Positions 51,050 to 60,485 of a stretch of DNA of 64,000 nt are shown here, piece by piece. Each line of letters opens with the position of its first letter. The stretch's first letter is position 1. The DNA comes from Planktophila sp965267775 (GTDB lineage: Bacteria > Actinomycetota > Actinomycetes > Nanopelagicales > Nanopelagicaceae), in contig OZ254140.1 of the NCBI GenBank assembly GCA_965267775.1, positions 62,001-126,000 of the forward strand, read 5' to 3'. Under the pieces are notes generated by a model, which was given only the letters and a program-made list of their open reading frames with translations, searched no databases and was not told the DNA's origin. The position numbers and the translations under genes are program-made.

Positions 51050-52303
51050 ATGCGTAGAACGGTTAATGCGGAGGGAAACTGGCGTTCATTTCGCCACCGT
51101 AATTTCCGCATCCTCTTCCCAGCTAACGCTCTCTCCAATATTGGCACTTGGGCACAGCGTGTTGCTCAAGATTGGCTTGTACTAGAACTTACCAATAACA
51201 ACGGCAGCGCACTTGGCCTTGTCACCGCAGTTCAATTTGCACCTGTACTTCTCTTTAGCCTCCACGGTGGAGCCCTTGCCGATCGTGTCAATAAGAGAAA
51301 ACTTCTCATCTGGACCAATATCGTTGCTGCACTCGCTTGTTACGGAATCGGCGTTCTCGTCATTGCTCATAAAATTGAACTCTGGCACGTATTCGTAGGT
51401 GCCGCGGTACTTGGAATCTCATCAGCGATTGATGCACCAATTCGCCAGGCATTTACCTCTGAAATTGTTGGACATTCCGATGTAGCTAATGCGGTGAGCC
51501 TTAACTCAGCTAATTTCAATGCTGGCCGCCTTGTTGGACCTGCCCTCTCAGGCCTATTAATTGCTCGCTTCAGCACTGGCCCCTCTTTTATTATCAATGC
51601 GACGACCTATCTCTTTGTCATTGCAGCGCTCTTAGCTATGCGCGAAAAGGACTTCTTTATCCATAGGAAGGAAGAGACGCTCGGAACGGTACGAGAAGGA
51701 ATTCGATACGCACTTGCTCGACCTGATCTCTACGTGGTCATGTTGCTCGTCTTCTTTGCAGCAACATTCGGACTCAACTTTCAGATCTTCAACGCCCTCA
51801 TGGCGACGAAGGAATTCGGTAAGGGCCCTGCTTCATATGGACTTCTCGGTACATACATTGCGGTTGGCTCTCTCACCGGAGCTCTCTTAAGCGCTCGACT
51901 TGAAAGATTTAGAACAACGAGATTTATTATCAAGCTCGGTGTCATCTTCTCTATTGCAGTATTGGTTCTCTCCATTGCTCCGACCTATACCTGGTACTCG
52001 CTCTGGCTTCCGGTCTGTGGAATTACTGCATTAACGATGTTGATCTCAGCAAACTCTTATGTGCAGACAAAATCTGATCCTGCAGTGCGCGGTCGCGTAA
52101 TGGGTATCTACTTGCTCATCTTCCTCGGCGGAACACCATTTGGTTCATTATTAATCGGCTATCTCACAGAAACAATCGGAGTACGCGAAACTGTTGCCTT
52201 CTGTGGTGGAGTCTCACTTCTTGCAGCACTGACTATCTGGGCGCTCTTCAATAAGAAGGTCGAAACCCCGTCAGACCTACGTGTATCGCAAGTATTAAAC
52301 TAG
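51050..52303 (+). CDS. MFS transporter (MFS_3/EntS-like)
   Basis: 417 aa with about twelve helices. Begins with the family's WRSFRHRNFRILFPANALSN, then GTWAQRVAQDWLVLELT and the loop GGALADRVNKRKLLIW. Members export siderophores or drugs; the substrate is unknown here. Its stop overlaps the convergent MFS gene by 4 nt (CTAG). Confidence 0.88.
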   Translation: MRRTVNAEGNWRSFRHRNFRILFPANALSNIGTWAQRVAQDWLVLELTNNNGSALGLVTAVQFAPVLLFSLHGGALADRVNKRKLLIWTNIVAALACYGIGVLVIAHKIELWHVFVGAAVLGISSAIDAPIRQAFTSEIVGHSDVANAVSLNSANFNAGRLVGPALSGLLIARFSTGPSFIINATTYLFVIAALLAMREKDFFIHRKEETLGTVREGIRYALARPDLYVVMLLVFFAATFGLNFQIFNALMATKEFGKGPASYGLLGTYIAVGSLTGALLSARLERFRTTRFIIKLGVIFSIAVLVLSIAPTYTWYSLWLPVCGITALTMLISANSYVQTKSDPAVRGRVMGIYLLIFLGGTPFGSLLIGYLTETIGVRETVAFCGGVSLLAALTIWALFNKKVETPSDLRVSQVLN

Positions 52304-53475
52304 ATCTCGAACTTGTCGAGCTCTTCCTGAGAGATATGCGCAGGAACTGCTATAACAATTGCAGCTGCAATGAGGATAAGAACAGGCACCATGAGGTAGG
52401 CGCGTGAAATATCTAGTGCATCGCCTAAGACACCCAATAAGAATGGCGCTCCACCGATTGCAATACCAGCGCCAAAAGAGCTCTTACCGATAGCTAAATC
52501 TGGGCGTCCATCACTGTGATTGATCATGCGCAGTGATGTCAGTGCGAATTGCATCGAAATACCAAGACCACTCAAGAATAACATCGCCATGCTGATTACT
52601 AGGTTATGTGAGAACCAGATTCCGAAGAAGCCAAGGAATTGAAGTCCAAGAATTGTCAAGAGTTGGTGATCGAGCGAAAGTTTATGCATAACGCGCCCAC
52701 CGAAGAAGCGACCTAGCCCCATGCCGGTACCGAGGGCCATGATTGCAATTGTTGAAATTGCAGCAGATGCATCGGTGCGATCACGGACAAGAGCTGCTGC
52801 CCAGAAAGCTGTTGCAAACTCTGTTGAAATAGTTGCGACAAAGCCAATCCATGTAATCCAGAATGCTCGTGAAAGCTTTCCGCTCTGTGGGCCTTCACTC
52901 GTTGGAACATGTGGCTCATTAGAACGCTCGCGACGGAAGAAGAAGAGATAGAAGGCGAGCGGCAAGATCACAAGAAGACCGAGGCGCCAGAAGTCAGGAG
53001 CTTGCTGTGCAATAGAACCAATTGTGAAGGTTCCAAATACATAACCAATAGATGCAATGCCATTTGCCTGTGCAACAGCTAAAGGAGCCAACGCGCCATA
53101 GTGGCTATTGAGAGATGTCACGAATGAGTTGATGACAGTTGACGTACCAAAGCCTGTTACCGCTGCTGCAAGAATTGTGAGTGGTACAGGTTGCAAGAAT
53201 GCGAGTGAGATAAGGCCACCAACAAAGATTGTTAGACCAATCCATCCTGCATTTGCACGTCCAAATTTATGTGAGAACCAAGGATTGCTCAGGCCGGCAA
53301 GAATTGATGCCACGCCCATCGCTGTTCCATGCAAACCTGCAATTGTCAGTGATGTGCCTTGATCTGCCTGAAGAAGCGGTTGTGCTGGACCAAAACCACC
53401 AAGAAAGAAGTTAACGACGACAGTCTGAAGCGCGATAGTCCAGAAGAAGCTATCGCGATTGAGCTTTGCTGGCAT
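52300..53475 (-). CDS. MFS transporter
   Basis: 391 aa with about twelve helices and the inter-domain loop RRERSNEPHVPTSEGPQSGK. It starts MPAKLNRDSFFWTIALQ; the A-motif is weak (NPWFSHKFGRANAGW). Substrate unknown. It begins on the last base of serC (TAATG), so both are probably one operon; a link to serine or pyridoxal metabolism would be speculative. Confidence 0.86.
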   Translation of the reverse strand: MPAKLNRDSFFWTIALQTVVVNFFLGGFGPAQPLLQADQGTSLTIAGLHGTAMGVASILAGLSNPWFSHKFGRANAGWIGLTIFVGGLISLAFLQPVPLTILAAAVTGFGTSTVINSFVTSLNSHYGALAPLAVAQANGIASIGYVFGTFTIGSIAQQAPDFWRLGLLVILPLAFYLFFFRRERSNEPHVPTSEGPQSGKLSRAFWITWIGFVATISTEFATAFWAAALVRDRTDASAAISTIAIMALGTGMGLGRFFGGRVMHKLSLDHQLLTILGLQFLGFFGIWFSHNLVISMAMLFLSGLGISMQFALTSLRMINHSDGRPDLAIGKSSFGAGIAIGGAPFLLGVLGDALDISRAYLMVPVLILIAAAIVIAVPAHISQEELDKFEI

Positions 53476-54596
53476 TACGAGAGCTGGCTTACGACGTAAT
53501 CGATAGATGCAGTAAGCGCATCGATATCTGATGGATCGATAGCTGGGAACATAGCGATACGAAGCTGGTTCTTACCAAGCTTGCGATAAGGCTCTGTATC
53601 AACGATGCCATTTGCGCGAAGAGCAGCAGCAACCTTTGTCGCATCGATTGCATCATCAAAGTTAATAGTTCCGATGACATTTGAACGCTGTGCAGGATCT
53701 ACAACAAATGGAGTTGTGTAGCTGGTCTTCTCAGCCCAACCGTAGAGGCGTGATGCAGAATCTGCTGTGCGCTCTGTTGTGAACTTAAGCCCACCATTTT
53801 CATTCATCCACTTGATCTGATCCGCAAGGAGCATCAAGGTAATGAGAGCTGGAGTATTGTAAGTCTGATCGAGGCGTGAATTCTCAATCGCTGTTCCGAG
53901 ATCGAAGAACGCTGGGATCCAGCGACCTGATGCCTTGATTTTCTCTGCGCGCTCGATAGCTGCAGGGCTCATCAATGAGAGCCAGAGGCCACCATCTGAT
54001 GCAAATGACTTCTGTGGTGCAAAGTAATAGGCATCGAATTCTTTTGCATCAACGTGAAGTCCACCCGCTGCAGATGTTGCATCGACGAGAACAAGCGCTC
54101 CATCTGTTCCTGCAGGGCGCTTGATTGGCATAGCAACGCCAGTTGAAGTCTCGTTATGTGTGAGCGCATAAACATCGATCCCATCTTCCTTTACAGAAAG
54201 TGGGTGTGTGCCTGGCTCAGATTTGATTACTGAAGGCTCACCAAGGAATGGCGCCTCCTTCGATGCAGCTGCAAACTTTGATGAGAATTCACCGAAAACT
54301 AAGTGCTGTGAACGGTTTTCAATAAGGCCAAATGTTGCGATATCCCAGAATGCCGTCGATCCGCCGTTGCCGAGGATAACTTCATATCCATCTGGAAGAT
54401 TGAAGAGAGATGCGAGACCTTCGCGAACGTTCTTCACAACGTTCTTCACCGGCTTCTGTCGGTGCGATGTTCCGATAACAGAGTTACCCGATGCGATTAG
54501 TGCCTGAAGTGATTCAGGGCGAACCTTTGAAGGTCCTGCACCAAAACGTCCATCACGTGGCTTGATCTCTGCTGGAATTACAATCTCTGCGCTCAT
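53475..54596 (-). CDS. serC: Phosphoserine aminotransferase
   Basis: 373 aa from the ATG at 54594-54596. Actinobacterial SerC: RFGAGPSKVRPESLQALI, IGTSHRQKPVKNVV, GNGGSTAFWD and PLP Lys in FAPQKSFASDGGLW. It makes phosphoserine for serine synthesis and also serves pyridoxal-phosphate synthesis in many bacteria. Minus-strand TAGAAT (54604-54609) is 7 nt before the ATG, lying over the end of pdxH, so serC has its own promoter. Confidence 0.94.
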   Translation of the reverse strand: MSAEIVIPAEIKPRDGRFGAGPSKVRPESLQALIASGNSVIGTSHRQKPVKNVVKNVREGLASLFNLPDGYEVILGNGGSTAFWDIATFGLIENRSQHLVFGEFSSKFAAASKEAPFLGEPSVIKSEPGTHPLSVKEDGIDVYALTHNETSTGVAMPIKRPAGTDGALVLVDATSAAGGLHVDAKEFDAYYFAPQKSFASDGGLWLSLMSPAAIERAEKIKASGRWIPAFFDLGTAIENSRLDQTYNTPALITLMLLADQIKWMNENGGLKFTTERTADSASRLYGWAEKTSYTTPFVVDPAQRSNVIGTINFDDAIDATKVAAALRANGIVDTEPYRKLGKNQLRIAMFPAIDPSDIDALTASIDYVVSQLS

Positions 54597-54609
54597 GTGA
54601 GCAATTCTA
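54597..54609 (-). promoter_or_regulatory. Leaderless promoter -10 box of serC
   Basis: Minus-strand TAGAAT (54604-54609) followed by 7 nt and the ATG; it overlaps the stop codon of pdxH. Confidence 0.5.
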
Positions 54610-55311
54610 CGGGTAGTACCGCGCGACGGCCCAATCGGAATCCGTGTCAGGTCGCTCATAGCGAAGTCGGTCATGTAAGCGTGAGTAGCGACCCTGCCAG
54701 AACTCGATACTTATCGGTAGAACTCGGAAGCCGCCCCAATGTGGAGGGCATGGCACTTCACTTCCTTCAGGCCACTTCGCTGCGGCTCCTTCATACCGTT
54801 GTTCTAACTCTTCACGTGATGAGAGTGGTGATGATTGAGCCGATGCCCATGCACCAATCTGTGATGACCAAGGCCTTGATGCAAAGTAACTCTCAGATTC
54901 AGCGCGATCGATCTTTGATGCAAAACCGCTGATGCTTACTTGGCGCTCCATTGCATACCAAGGAAAGAGAAGAGTGACTTGCGAAAAGAATTCAATTGAT
55001 TGTGCTTTACGAGAGTTGTAATTGGTAAAGAATGTAAATCCACCTTCAGAGATATCTTTCAATAAAACTGTTCGGGTTGAAATTGCATCAGATCCATCTG
55101 CAGCACTTCCTAGAGTTGAGAGCACCATTGCATTCGCTTCGATGATAAATGGATTTGCCGCAGCCTCATGGAGCCATCGCGTGAAGGGTACGAAGGGATC
55201 GGCGCCGAGGTCGGTGATGCCTTCGACCCCATAAGAACGGCGCATCGCCGCCACATCTTTTCTGATGTCTTGGGCCTGACGGACAGTCTCATTCTCAGTC
55301 TCTGCGCTCAT
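54607..55311 (-). CDS. pdxH: Pyridoxamine 5'-phosphate oxidase
   Basis: 234 aa from the ATG at 55309-55311; the frame is open upstream but lacks family sequence. FMN/PLP-binding motifs: STRTVLLKDISEGGFTFFTN, YNSRKAQSIEF, ERQVSISGFASKI, RPWSSQIGAWASAQSS and a C-terminal FWQGRYSRLHDRLRYER. It oxidises pyridoxamine or pyridoxine phosphate to PLP. serC, a PLP enzyme, follows by 10 nt. Divergent from citrate synthase, 114 nt between starts. Confidence 0.93.
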   Translation of the reverse strand: MSAETENETVRQAQDIRKDVAAMRRSYGVEGITDLGADPFVPFTRWLHEAAANPFIIEANAMVLSTLGSAADGSDAISTRTVLLKDISEGGFTFFTNYNSRKAQSIEFFSQVTLLFPWYAMERQVSISGFASKIDRAESESYFASRPWSSQIGAWASAQSSPLSSREELEQRYEGAAAKWPEGSEVPCPPHWGGFRVLPISIEFWQGRYSRLHDRLRYERPDTDSDWAVARYYP

Positions 55312-55425
55312 AGGTGTATCGAACCTCACTTTCGCAATGAGTGCATCTCCCACCCATCTGGTCGCCAAGACCCCTTGAGCGGGTGCAGAATTACCCTCAG
55401 ATTTACTCACAAGAGGAGCACTCAC

Positions 55426-56541
55426 GTGTCAGATGATTTCAAGCCAGGTCTAGAAGGCGTCATTGCATTCGAATCAGAGATCGCAGAGCCAGATAAAGAA
55501 GGTAGCGCGCTTCGTTACCGCGGTGTTGATATTGAAGACCTCGTAGGTCGCGTCTCATTTGGAAATGTATGGGGACTACTCGTTGATGACGAGTTCAATC
55601 CAGGTCTTCCAAATGCAGAGCCATTCCCACTCCCTGTTCACTCAGGTGATGTTCGCGTTGATGTGCAATCAGCGATTGCAATGCTCGCACCAGCTTGGGG
55701 TTTCAAGCCGCTACTTGATATTGATGATGCAGAAGCGCGTAGCAACCTTGCACGTGCATCAGTCATGGTTCTCTCTTACCTTGCACAGGCTGCTCGCGGA
55801 GTCATCGCACCTGCAGTTCCTGAATCAGAGATTGATAAGGCACATACAGTTGTAGAGCGCATGATGATTCGCTGGCGCGGAGAGCCTGATCCACTTCACG
55901 TCCGTGCAATCGATGCTTACTTCGTTTCAGCTGCAGAGCATGGAATGAATGCATCAACATTTACATCACGAGTTATCGCATCAACTGGTGCAGATGTTGC
56001 AGCAGCACTTTCAGGTGCAATTGGTGCGATGTCAGGCCCACTTCACGGTGGAGCTCCATCACGCGTTCTTCACATGATTGAAGAAGTTGAGAAGACAGGT
56101 AATGCAGAGGCATACGTCAAGGGACTTCTAGATCGCAAGGAGCGCTTGATGGGATTCGGTCACCGCGTCTATCGCGCAGAAGATCCACGCGCTCGCACAC
56201 TTCGTCGTACAGCTAAGGAGCTCAATGCTCCACGTTATGCAGTTGCAGAGGCTCTCGAGCAGGCAGCACTTAAGGAGCTTCGTGAGCGTCAACCAGATCG
56301 TGTCCTCGAGACAAACGTCGAGTTCTGGGCTGCAATTATTTTGGACTTCGCAGAAGTTCCTGCACCACTCTTTACATCTATGTTTACAGCTGCACGTACT
56401 GCAGGTTGGTCAGCACACATTCTCGAGCAGAAGCGAACAGGTCGTTTGATCCGTCCATCAGCTCGCTATGTAGGCAAGGGTCCACGTAAGCCTGAAGATG
56501 TCTCTGGCTGGGATGCAACAGTGGAGCAGCTCCATAAGTAA
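55426..56541 (+). CDS. gltA: Citrate synthase
   Basis: 371 aa from the GTG at 55426, which has AAGAGGAG at good distance; the frame extends over the pdxH promoter but without family sequence. Active-site parts: GPLHGGAPSRVLHMI (His), LMGFGHRVYRAEDPRA (His) and LETNVEFWAAIILDFAEVP (Asp). The short form matches the type II-like GltA2/CitA of actinobacteria. It condenses acetyl-CoA and oxaloacetate. A strong terminator follows. Confidence 0.94.
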   Translation: MSDDFKPGLEGVIAFESEIAEPDKEGSALRYRGVDIEDLVGRVSFGNVWGLLVDDEFNPGLPNAEPFPLPVHSGDVRVDVQSAIAMLAPAWGFKPLLDIDDAEARSNLARASVMVLSYLAQAARGVIAPAVPESEIDKAHTVVERMMIRWRGEPDPLHVRAIDAYFVSAAEHGMNASTFTSRVIASTGADVAAALSGAIGAMSGPLHGGAPSRVLHMIEEVEKTGNAEAYVKGLLDRKERLMGFGHRVYRAEDPRARTLRRTAKELNAPRYAVAEALEQAALKELRERQPDRVLETNVEFWAAIILDFAEVPAPLFTSMFTAARTAGWSAHILEQKRTGRLIRPSARYVGKGPRKPEDVSGWDATVEQLHK

Positions 56542-56564
56542 GTAACGCTTTCATAACGAATGAC

Positions 56565-56595
56565 AAAGGGGAGCACTCATACGCTCCCCTTTTTC
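56565..56595 (+). terminator. Rho-independent terminator after citrate synthase
   Basis: AAAGGGGAGC (56565-56574), loop of 8, GCTCCCCTTTTTC: a 10-bp stem followed by a T run. Confidence 0.9.
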
Positions 56596-56700
56596 ATTAT
56601 TCCGACTCGGCATGTTTGACCCCAACAACTATCTAGGGTGAAATTAGGCCACTAGATACCGCACCACCGTGGGGCGTGTATCCATTCCTTGGAGGAATAT

Positions 56701-57945
56701 ATGAAAAAGCGTTATGGCGTAGCTAGCGTTCTCGCAGCTGCAGCTCTCGCGGCTTCAGCAGTTGTCGGTGCACCAGCACAGGCAGCAAGCCGCACAATCG
56801 TTGTATGGGCAGATGAACAGCGTGGCCCACAGCTCGAGAAGCTCATCAACGGCAACACAACAATCGCACCGGGATACACAATCCAGGTGAAGTTCTTCTC
56901 TTCACTCGATGCACTTCAGAGCGCATGGGATAAGGCAACAGCAGCTGGCGGTCCAGATGTTCTTACAGGACCTGCATCAATGGCTTCAGCTGGTGCAAAG
57001 TCAGGAAAGATCTCACGCATCATTCCTTCATCAACTCTTAAGCAGGAAATTCCTACAGCTGGTTTGGCTTCAATGTCATACAAGGGTGGAATCTACGGAG
57101 TACCACTAGATGTTGATACAACTGGTTTCATCTGGAACACAGGTCTATTCGGTACAACTGCGCCAGCAACATTCGCTGACATGGTTGATTACTACAAGGC
57201 TAACAAGACCTCAAAGGGTCTTACAGGTGGTATCTGTGCATTTGAAGGCACATGGGGCTCACAGGCTGTTCTTACAGCACTTGGTGGAGGCGCTTGGGCG
57301 TCAAAGGGTTCAAACGCTGACTACAGCAAGGTAACTCTTAACTCTTCAGCATTTAAGTCAAATGTAAACAAGTACCTTCTTTCAGATGGCAAGAGCAACG
57401 GCTTCTTCCAGTGGGATGGTTGCGGCGATGCATTCAAGGCTGGAAAGATTCCATTCGGAATTACAGGCGCTTGGAACTTCGACGGAATTACAAAGGCTGG
57501 AATCAAGTACGGCATTGGTGCAACACCAGGTCTTACAGCTTCAACAAAGGGTGCTCAGTGGGTTAACTACTCAGGCGCTTATGTAACTTCATACGCGAAG
57601 GATCACGGCGCAGATCTTGGCGCACGTAAGCTCGTAACACAGTGGTTCGCATCAACTGAAGGCCAGCTCGCAATGAGCCAGCTCTCAAAGCGTCCACCAG
57701 CAAGCAAGACAGCAACAGCAAAGGTGACTGATCCTCAGACACTCGCTGTTGGTCGCGCTGCTGCAACAGGAACACCACAGGTTTCACCAGCTCTTGATAA
57801 CAAGACAGGTGGAGCTAACTGGTACGACGTTCTTGGTGGCGTTTACACAGATATCTTTACAAAGGGTAAGTCAGTAGATGCAACACTTGATGCAGCTGCT
57901 GTAATCCTTGCAAAGAACTTTGCAAACTACGACGCAACAAACTAA
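56701..57945 (+). CDS. Maltodextrin-type ABC transporter, substrate-binding protein
   Basis: 414 aa from the ATG at 56701 with TTGGAGGAAT before it. The signal peptide is about residues 1-28 (VASVLAAAALAASAVVGAPA then QAA). The mature protein begins TIVVWADEQRGPQLEKL, like MalE/CycB proteins that bind maltose, maltodextrin or cyclodextrin. Two permeases and two GH13 enzymes follow. A strong hairpin just after it should keep its mRNA more abundant than the rest. Confidence 0.9.
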   Translation: MKKRYGVASVLAAAALAASAVVGAPAQAASRTIVVWADEQRGPQLEKLINGNTTIAPGYTIQVKFFSSLDALQSAWDKATAAGGPDVLTGPASMASAGAKSGKISRIIPSSTLKQEIPTAGLASMSYKGGIYGVPLDVDTTGFIWNTGLFGTTAPATFADMVDYYKANKTSKGLTGGICAFEGTWGSQAVLTALGGGAWASKGSNADYSKVTLNSSAFKSNVNKYLLSDGKSNGFFQWDGCGDAFKAGKIPFGITGAWNFDGITKAGIKYGIGATPGLTASTKGAQWVNYSGAYVTSYAKDHGADLGARKLVTQWFASTEGQLAMSQLSKRPPASKTATAKVTDPQTLAVGRAAATGTPQVSPALDNKTGGANWYDVLGGVYTDIFTKGKSVDATLDAAAVILAKNFANYDATN

Positions 57946-57957
57946 GAAGTAAGCAAT

Positions 57958-57993
57958 AAGGAGAACCCGCTACTGATGTAGCGGGTTCTCCTT
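57958..57993 (+). terminator. Strong hairpin between binding-protein and permease genes
   Basis: AAGGAGAACCCGCTA (57958-57972), loop CTGATG, TAGCGGGTTCTCCTT (57979-57993): a perfect 15-bp stem followed by ACTTATTT. It probably terminates part of the transcripts and stabilises the binding-protein mRNA. Confidence 0.88.
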
Positions 57994-58062
57994 ACTTATT
58001 TAAGAGGGTAAAATCTGCACAGGTTACAGATTTTCACAATAATGAATTGGATGTAGATAGAG

Positions 58063-59610
58063 ATGATGTATCGGCTAGCTGGATTTACCGGACTAAGGGC
58101 ACAGATATTCAAAATTGCCTTTATGTCGATCATCGATGCGCTCTTGCTCTGGATGTTCTTCGCTTCTATGGCTAAAGAAGATTCTTCAACTCTCTCAGCG
58201 GTCATCGCAACAATTTTTGTAATTACTAATCTGGTTTACTTTGCCAAGTTCACTCTTCCACTGAAATTTCTGCTTCCTGGCTTAATTCTCTTGGTCGCAT
58301 TCGTTGTTGTACCAGTTGTTTACACGGTTCAGATGTCTGGTTATCAATATAAGACCGGTAATGAAATTTCCAAGAGCGATGCACTTCCGCAAATCGAAGC
58401 AAACGGTCTAGTACTCGATGATCTCTCTCCTACCTTTGATCTCGTATTAGGAAAGCTCGATGGAAAATGGGCAGCACTTCTCACATCACAGATAGATCAG
58501 AGCGTCCTCTTAGCTACAGAAGAGAAGAGCACGGTCTTACAGCCCGGTTCATACACCGCAGATAATTTAGGCATTGCTCGTCAGACTGCTGGCTTTGAAC
58601 CAATCACAGAAGATTTCGCTGCAAATAATGAAGATTCAATTATCAATCTTCGTTTTCCTTACAAGGATGCAAGCTTCATTTCACCTCAAGGCATCGATAT
58701 CGCAGCTGTTCTCACTCAGTCACTTATCTACGATAAGAAGACAGATACCTTCACAGACTCATCCAACGGCGTTGTTTATAAGGACAATGGGCGCGGTAAT
58801 TACGCCGCAGAGTCTGACCCATCAATGACTTTGACGCCGGGCTGGAGAGCCTGGAATGCCTTTGAGAACTACACAAAGCTCTTCTCAGACCCAAATGTCC
58901 GCGGACCCTTTATCGGAGTCTTTATCTGGACAATCTGCTTTGCAGTCATTTCGGTCGCAATGATGTTCTTTGTTGGTCTCTTGCTTGCCGTAATTCTCAA
59001 CCAGAAGATCGCACTTCGTCGCTTCTATCGCTCAATCTTGATCTTGCCTTACGCAATTCCAAGCTTCATGAGTATCTTGATCTGGGCGGGAATGTTTAAT
59101 CGCCAATTCGGCGCGATTAACGCCCTCTTCGGTACCAATATCGACTTCTTTAATAGCCCTACCTTGGCGAAGATGGTTATCTTGATCGTTAACCTCTGGC
59201 TCGGATTCCCGTACTTCTATCTCATTAGCTCAGGTGCGCTTCAATCGATTCCATCAGAGCTTGAAGAAGCGGCAGCAATTGATGGAGCAAATGGCCGTCA
59301 GATTATGGGCAAGATTAAGCTTCCATTGATCTTGCAGATTCTCTCTCCACTCTTGATTGCATCCTTTGCCTTCAACTTTAATAACTTCAACATTATCTAT
59401 CTCTTAACTGGTGGCGGTCCGACAAATGTTCTGGCAGGCCAGACAGCGGGAGCGACAGATATCTTGATTACCTACACATATAAGACAGCCTTCGGTTCTC
59501 AAGAACAGAATCTTGGCCTGGCATCTGCAATCTCTATGGTGATCTTCCTTATCGTGGGAAGTATCTCCCTCTGGTCACTGCGACGTTCTAAAGTTTTGGA
59601 GACAATGTAA
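58063..59610 (+). CDS. malF: Maltodextrin-type ABC transporter permease (MalF-like)
   Basis: 515 aa. Two or three N-terminal helices, then a large extracytoplasmic domain (about residues 95-265) like the P2 domain of E. coli MalF, and six core helices. The EAA loop is EEAAAIDGANGRQIMGKIKLP. A second ATG directly after the first may also serve. The ribosome-binding site is weak. It overlaps malG by 1 nt (TAATG). No malK ATPase gene is in this window. Confidence 0.92.
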   Translation: MMYRLAGFTGLRAQIFKIAFMSIIDALLLWMFFASMAKEDSSTLSAVIATIFVITNLVYFAKFTLPLKFLLPGLILLVAFVVVPVVYTVQMSGYQYKTGNEISKSDALPQIEANGLVLDDLSPTFDLVLGKLDGKWAALLTSQIDQSVLLATEEKSTVLQPGSYTADNLGIARQTAGFEPITEDFAANNEDSIINLRFPYKDASFISPQGIDIAAVLTQSLIYDKKTDTFTDSSNGVVYKDNGRGNYAAESDPSMTLTPGWRAWNAFENYTKLFSDPNVRGPFIGVFIWTICFAVISVAMMFFVGLLLAVILNQKIALRRFYRSILILPYAIPSFMSILIWAGMFNRQFGAINALFGTNIDFFNSPTLAKMVILIVNLWLGFPYFYLISSGALQSIPSELEEAAAIDGANGRQIMGKIKLPLILQILSPLLIASFAFNFNNFNIIYLLTGGGPTNVLAGQTAGATDILITYTYKTAFGSQEQNLGLASAISMVIFLIVGSISLWSLRRSKVLETM

Positions 59611-60467
59611 TGGCAAAGAACTCACTCAAATCAATGAAGTTAGGTTCCCACCTCTTTATCTGGGTTCTGATTCTCTTCACACTCTTTCCAATCTATGTTG
59701 TTATCACCAGCTCATTTAATCCAACTGGATCATTAGCAACCTCGTCGCTTATTCCAAAGATTTGGAGCCTTGAAAATTACAAGGTCCTCTTCAATAACCC
59801 TGCAGTTCCATATCTCACATGGGTTAAGAACTCAGTGCTTCTCGCAGTCGCAAATGCATTTATCTCTGTCTTTGTAGGCACAGCATCTGCATTTGCATTT
59901 AGCCGTATGCGATTTAAGGGCCGCAAACTAGGTCTTCAAGCGCTCCTCCTGGTGCAGGTATTCCCTTCATTCCTCGCACTTGCTGCTATCTACGTAATGA
60001 TGGAGCGCGTCTACACAGTCTTCCCAGCAATCGGTCTTGGAAGCCTCGGCGGACTCCTCCTGATCTATCTAGGCGGCTCTATGGGCGTCAATGCCTGGCT
60101 GCTCAAGGGTTATATCGACACGATTCCGATGGAGCTCGATGAAGCTGCCCGAATCGACGGCGCAAGTGCATTCCAGGTCTTCTGGATTATCTTCTTCCCA
60201 CTTGCTGCACCAGTCTTGGCAGTGACCGCACTTCTCTCTTTCATTGGAACATTTAATGAATTCGTTCTCGCTTCACTCTTCTTGCAAGATGTTCATAGCC
60301 GAACAGTTGCAGTAGGACTTCAGCAATTCGTCGGACAGCAGTTCGGTCAAAACTGGGGACCTTTTGCCGCTGGTTCTCTCCTTGCAGCTATTCCACTTGT
60401 TGCACTCTTCTTATCACTACAACGATTCATCATTGGTGGTCTCACACAAGGTGCGACTAAGGGCTAG
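59610..60467 (+). CDS. malG: Maltodextrin-type ABC transporter permease (MalG-like)
   Basis: 285 aa with six helices. The start shares a base with the malF stop. The EAA loop is LDEAARIDGASAFQVFWIIF. The C-terminal end (SLQRFIIGGLTQGATKG) is the MalG tail that contacts the MalK dimer. It forms the translocation path with MalF. Confidence 0.93.
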   Translation: MAKNSLKSMKLGSHLFIWVLILFTLFPIYVVITSSFNPTGSLATSSLIPKIWSLENYKVLFNNPAVPYLTWVKNSVLLAVANAFISVFVGTASAFAFSRMRFKGRKLGLQALLLVQVFPSFLALAAIYVMMERVYTVFPAIGLGSLGGLLLIYLGGSMGVNAWLLKGYIDTIPMELDEAARIDGASAFQVFWIIFFPLAAPVLAVTALLSFIGTFNEFVLASLFLQDVHSRTVAVGLQQFVGQQFGQNWGPFAAGSLLAAIPLVALFLSLQRFIIGGLTQGATKG

Positions 60468-60485
60468 ACCCGAAAGGTCAGGACC

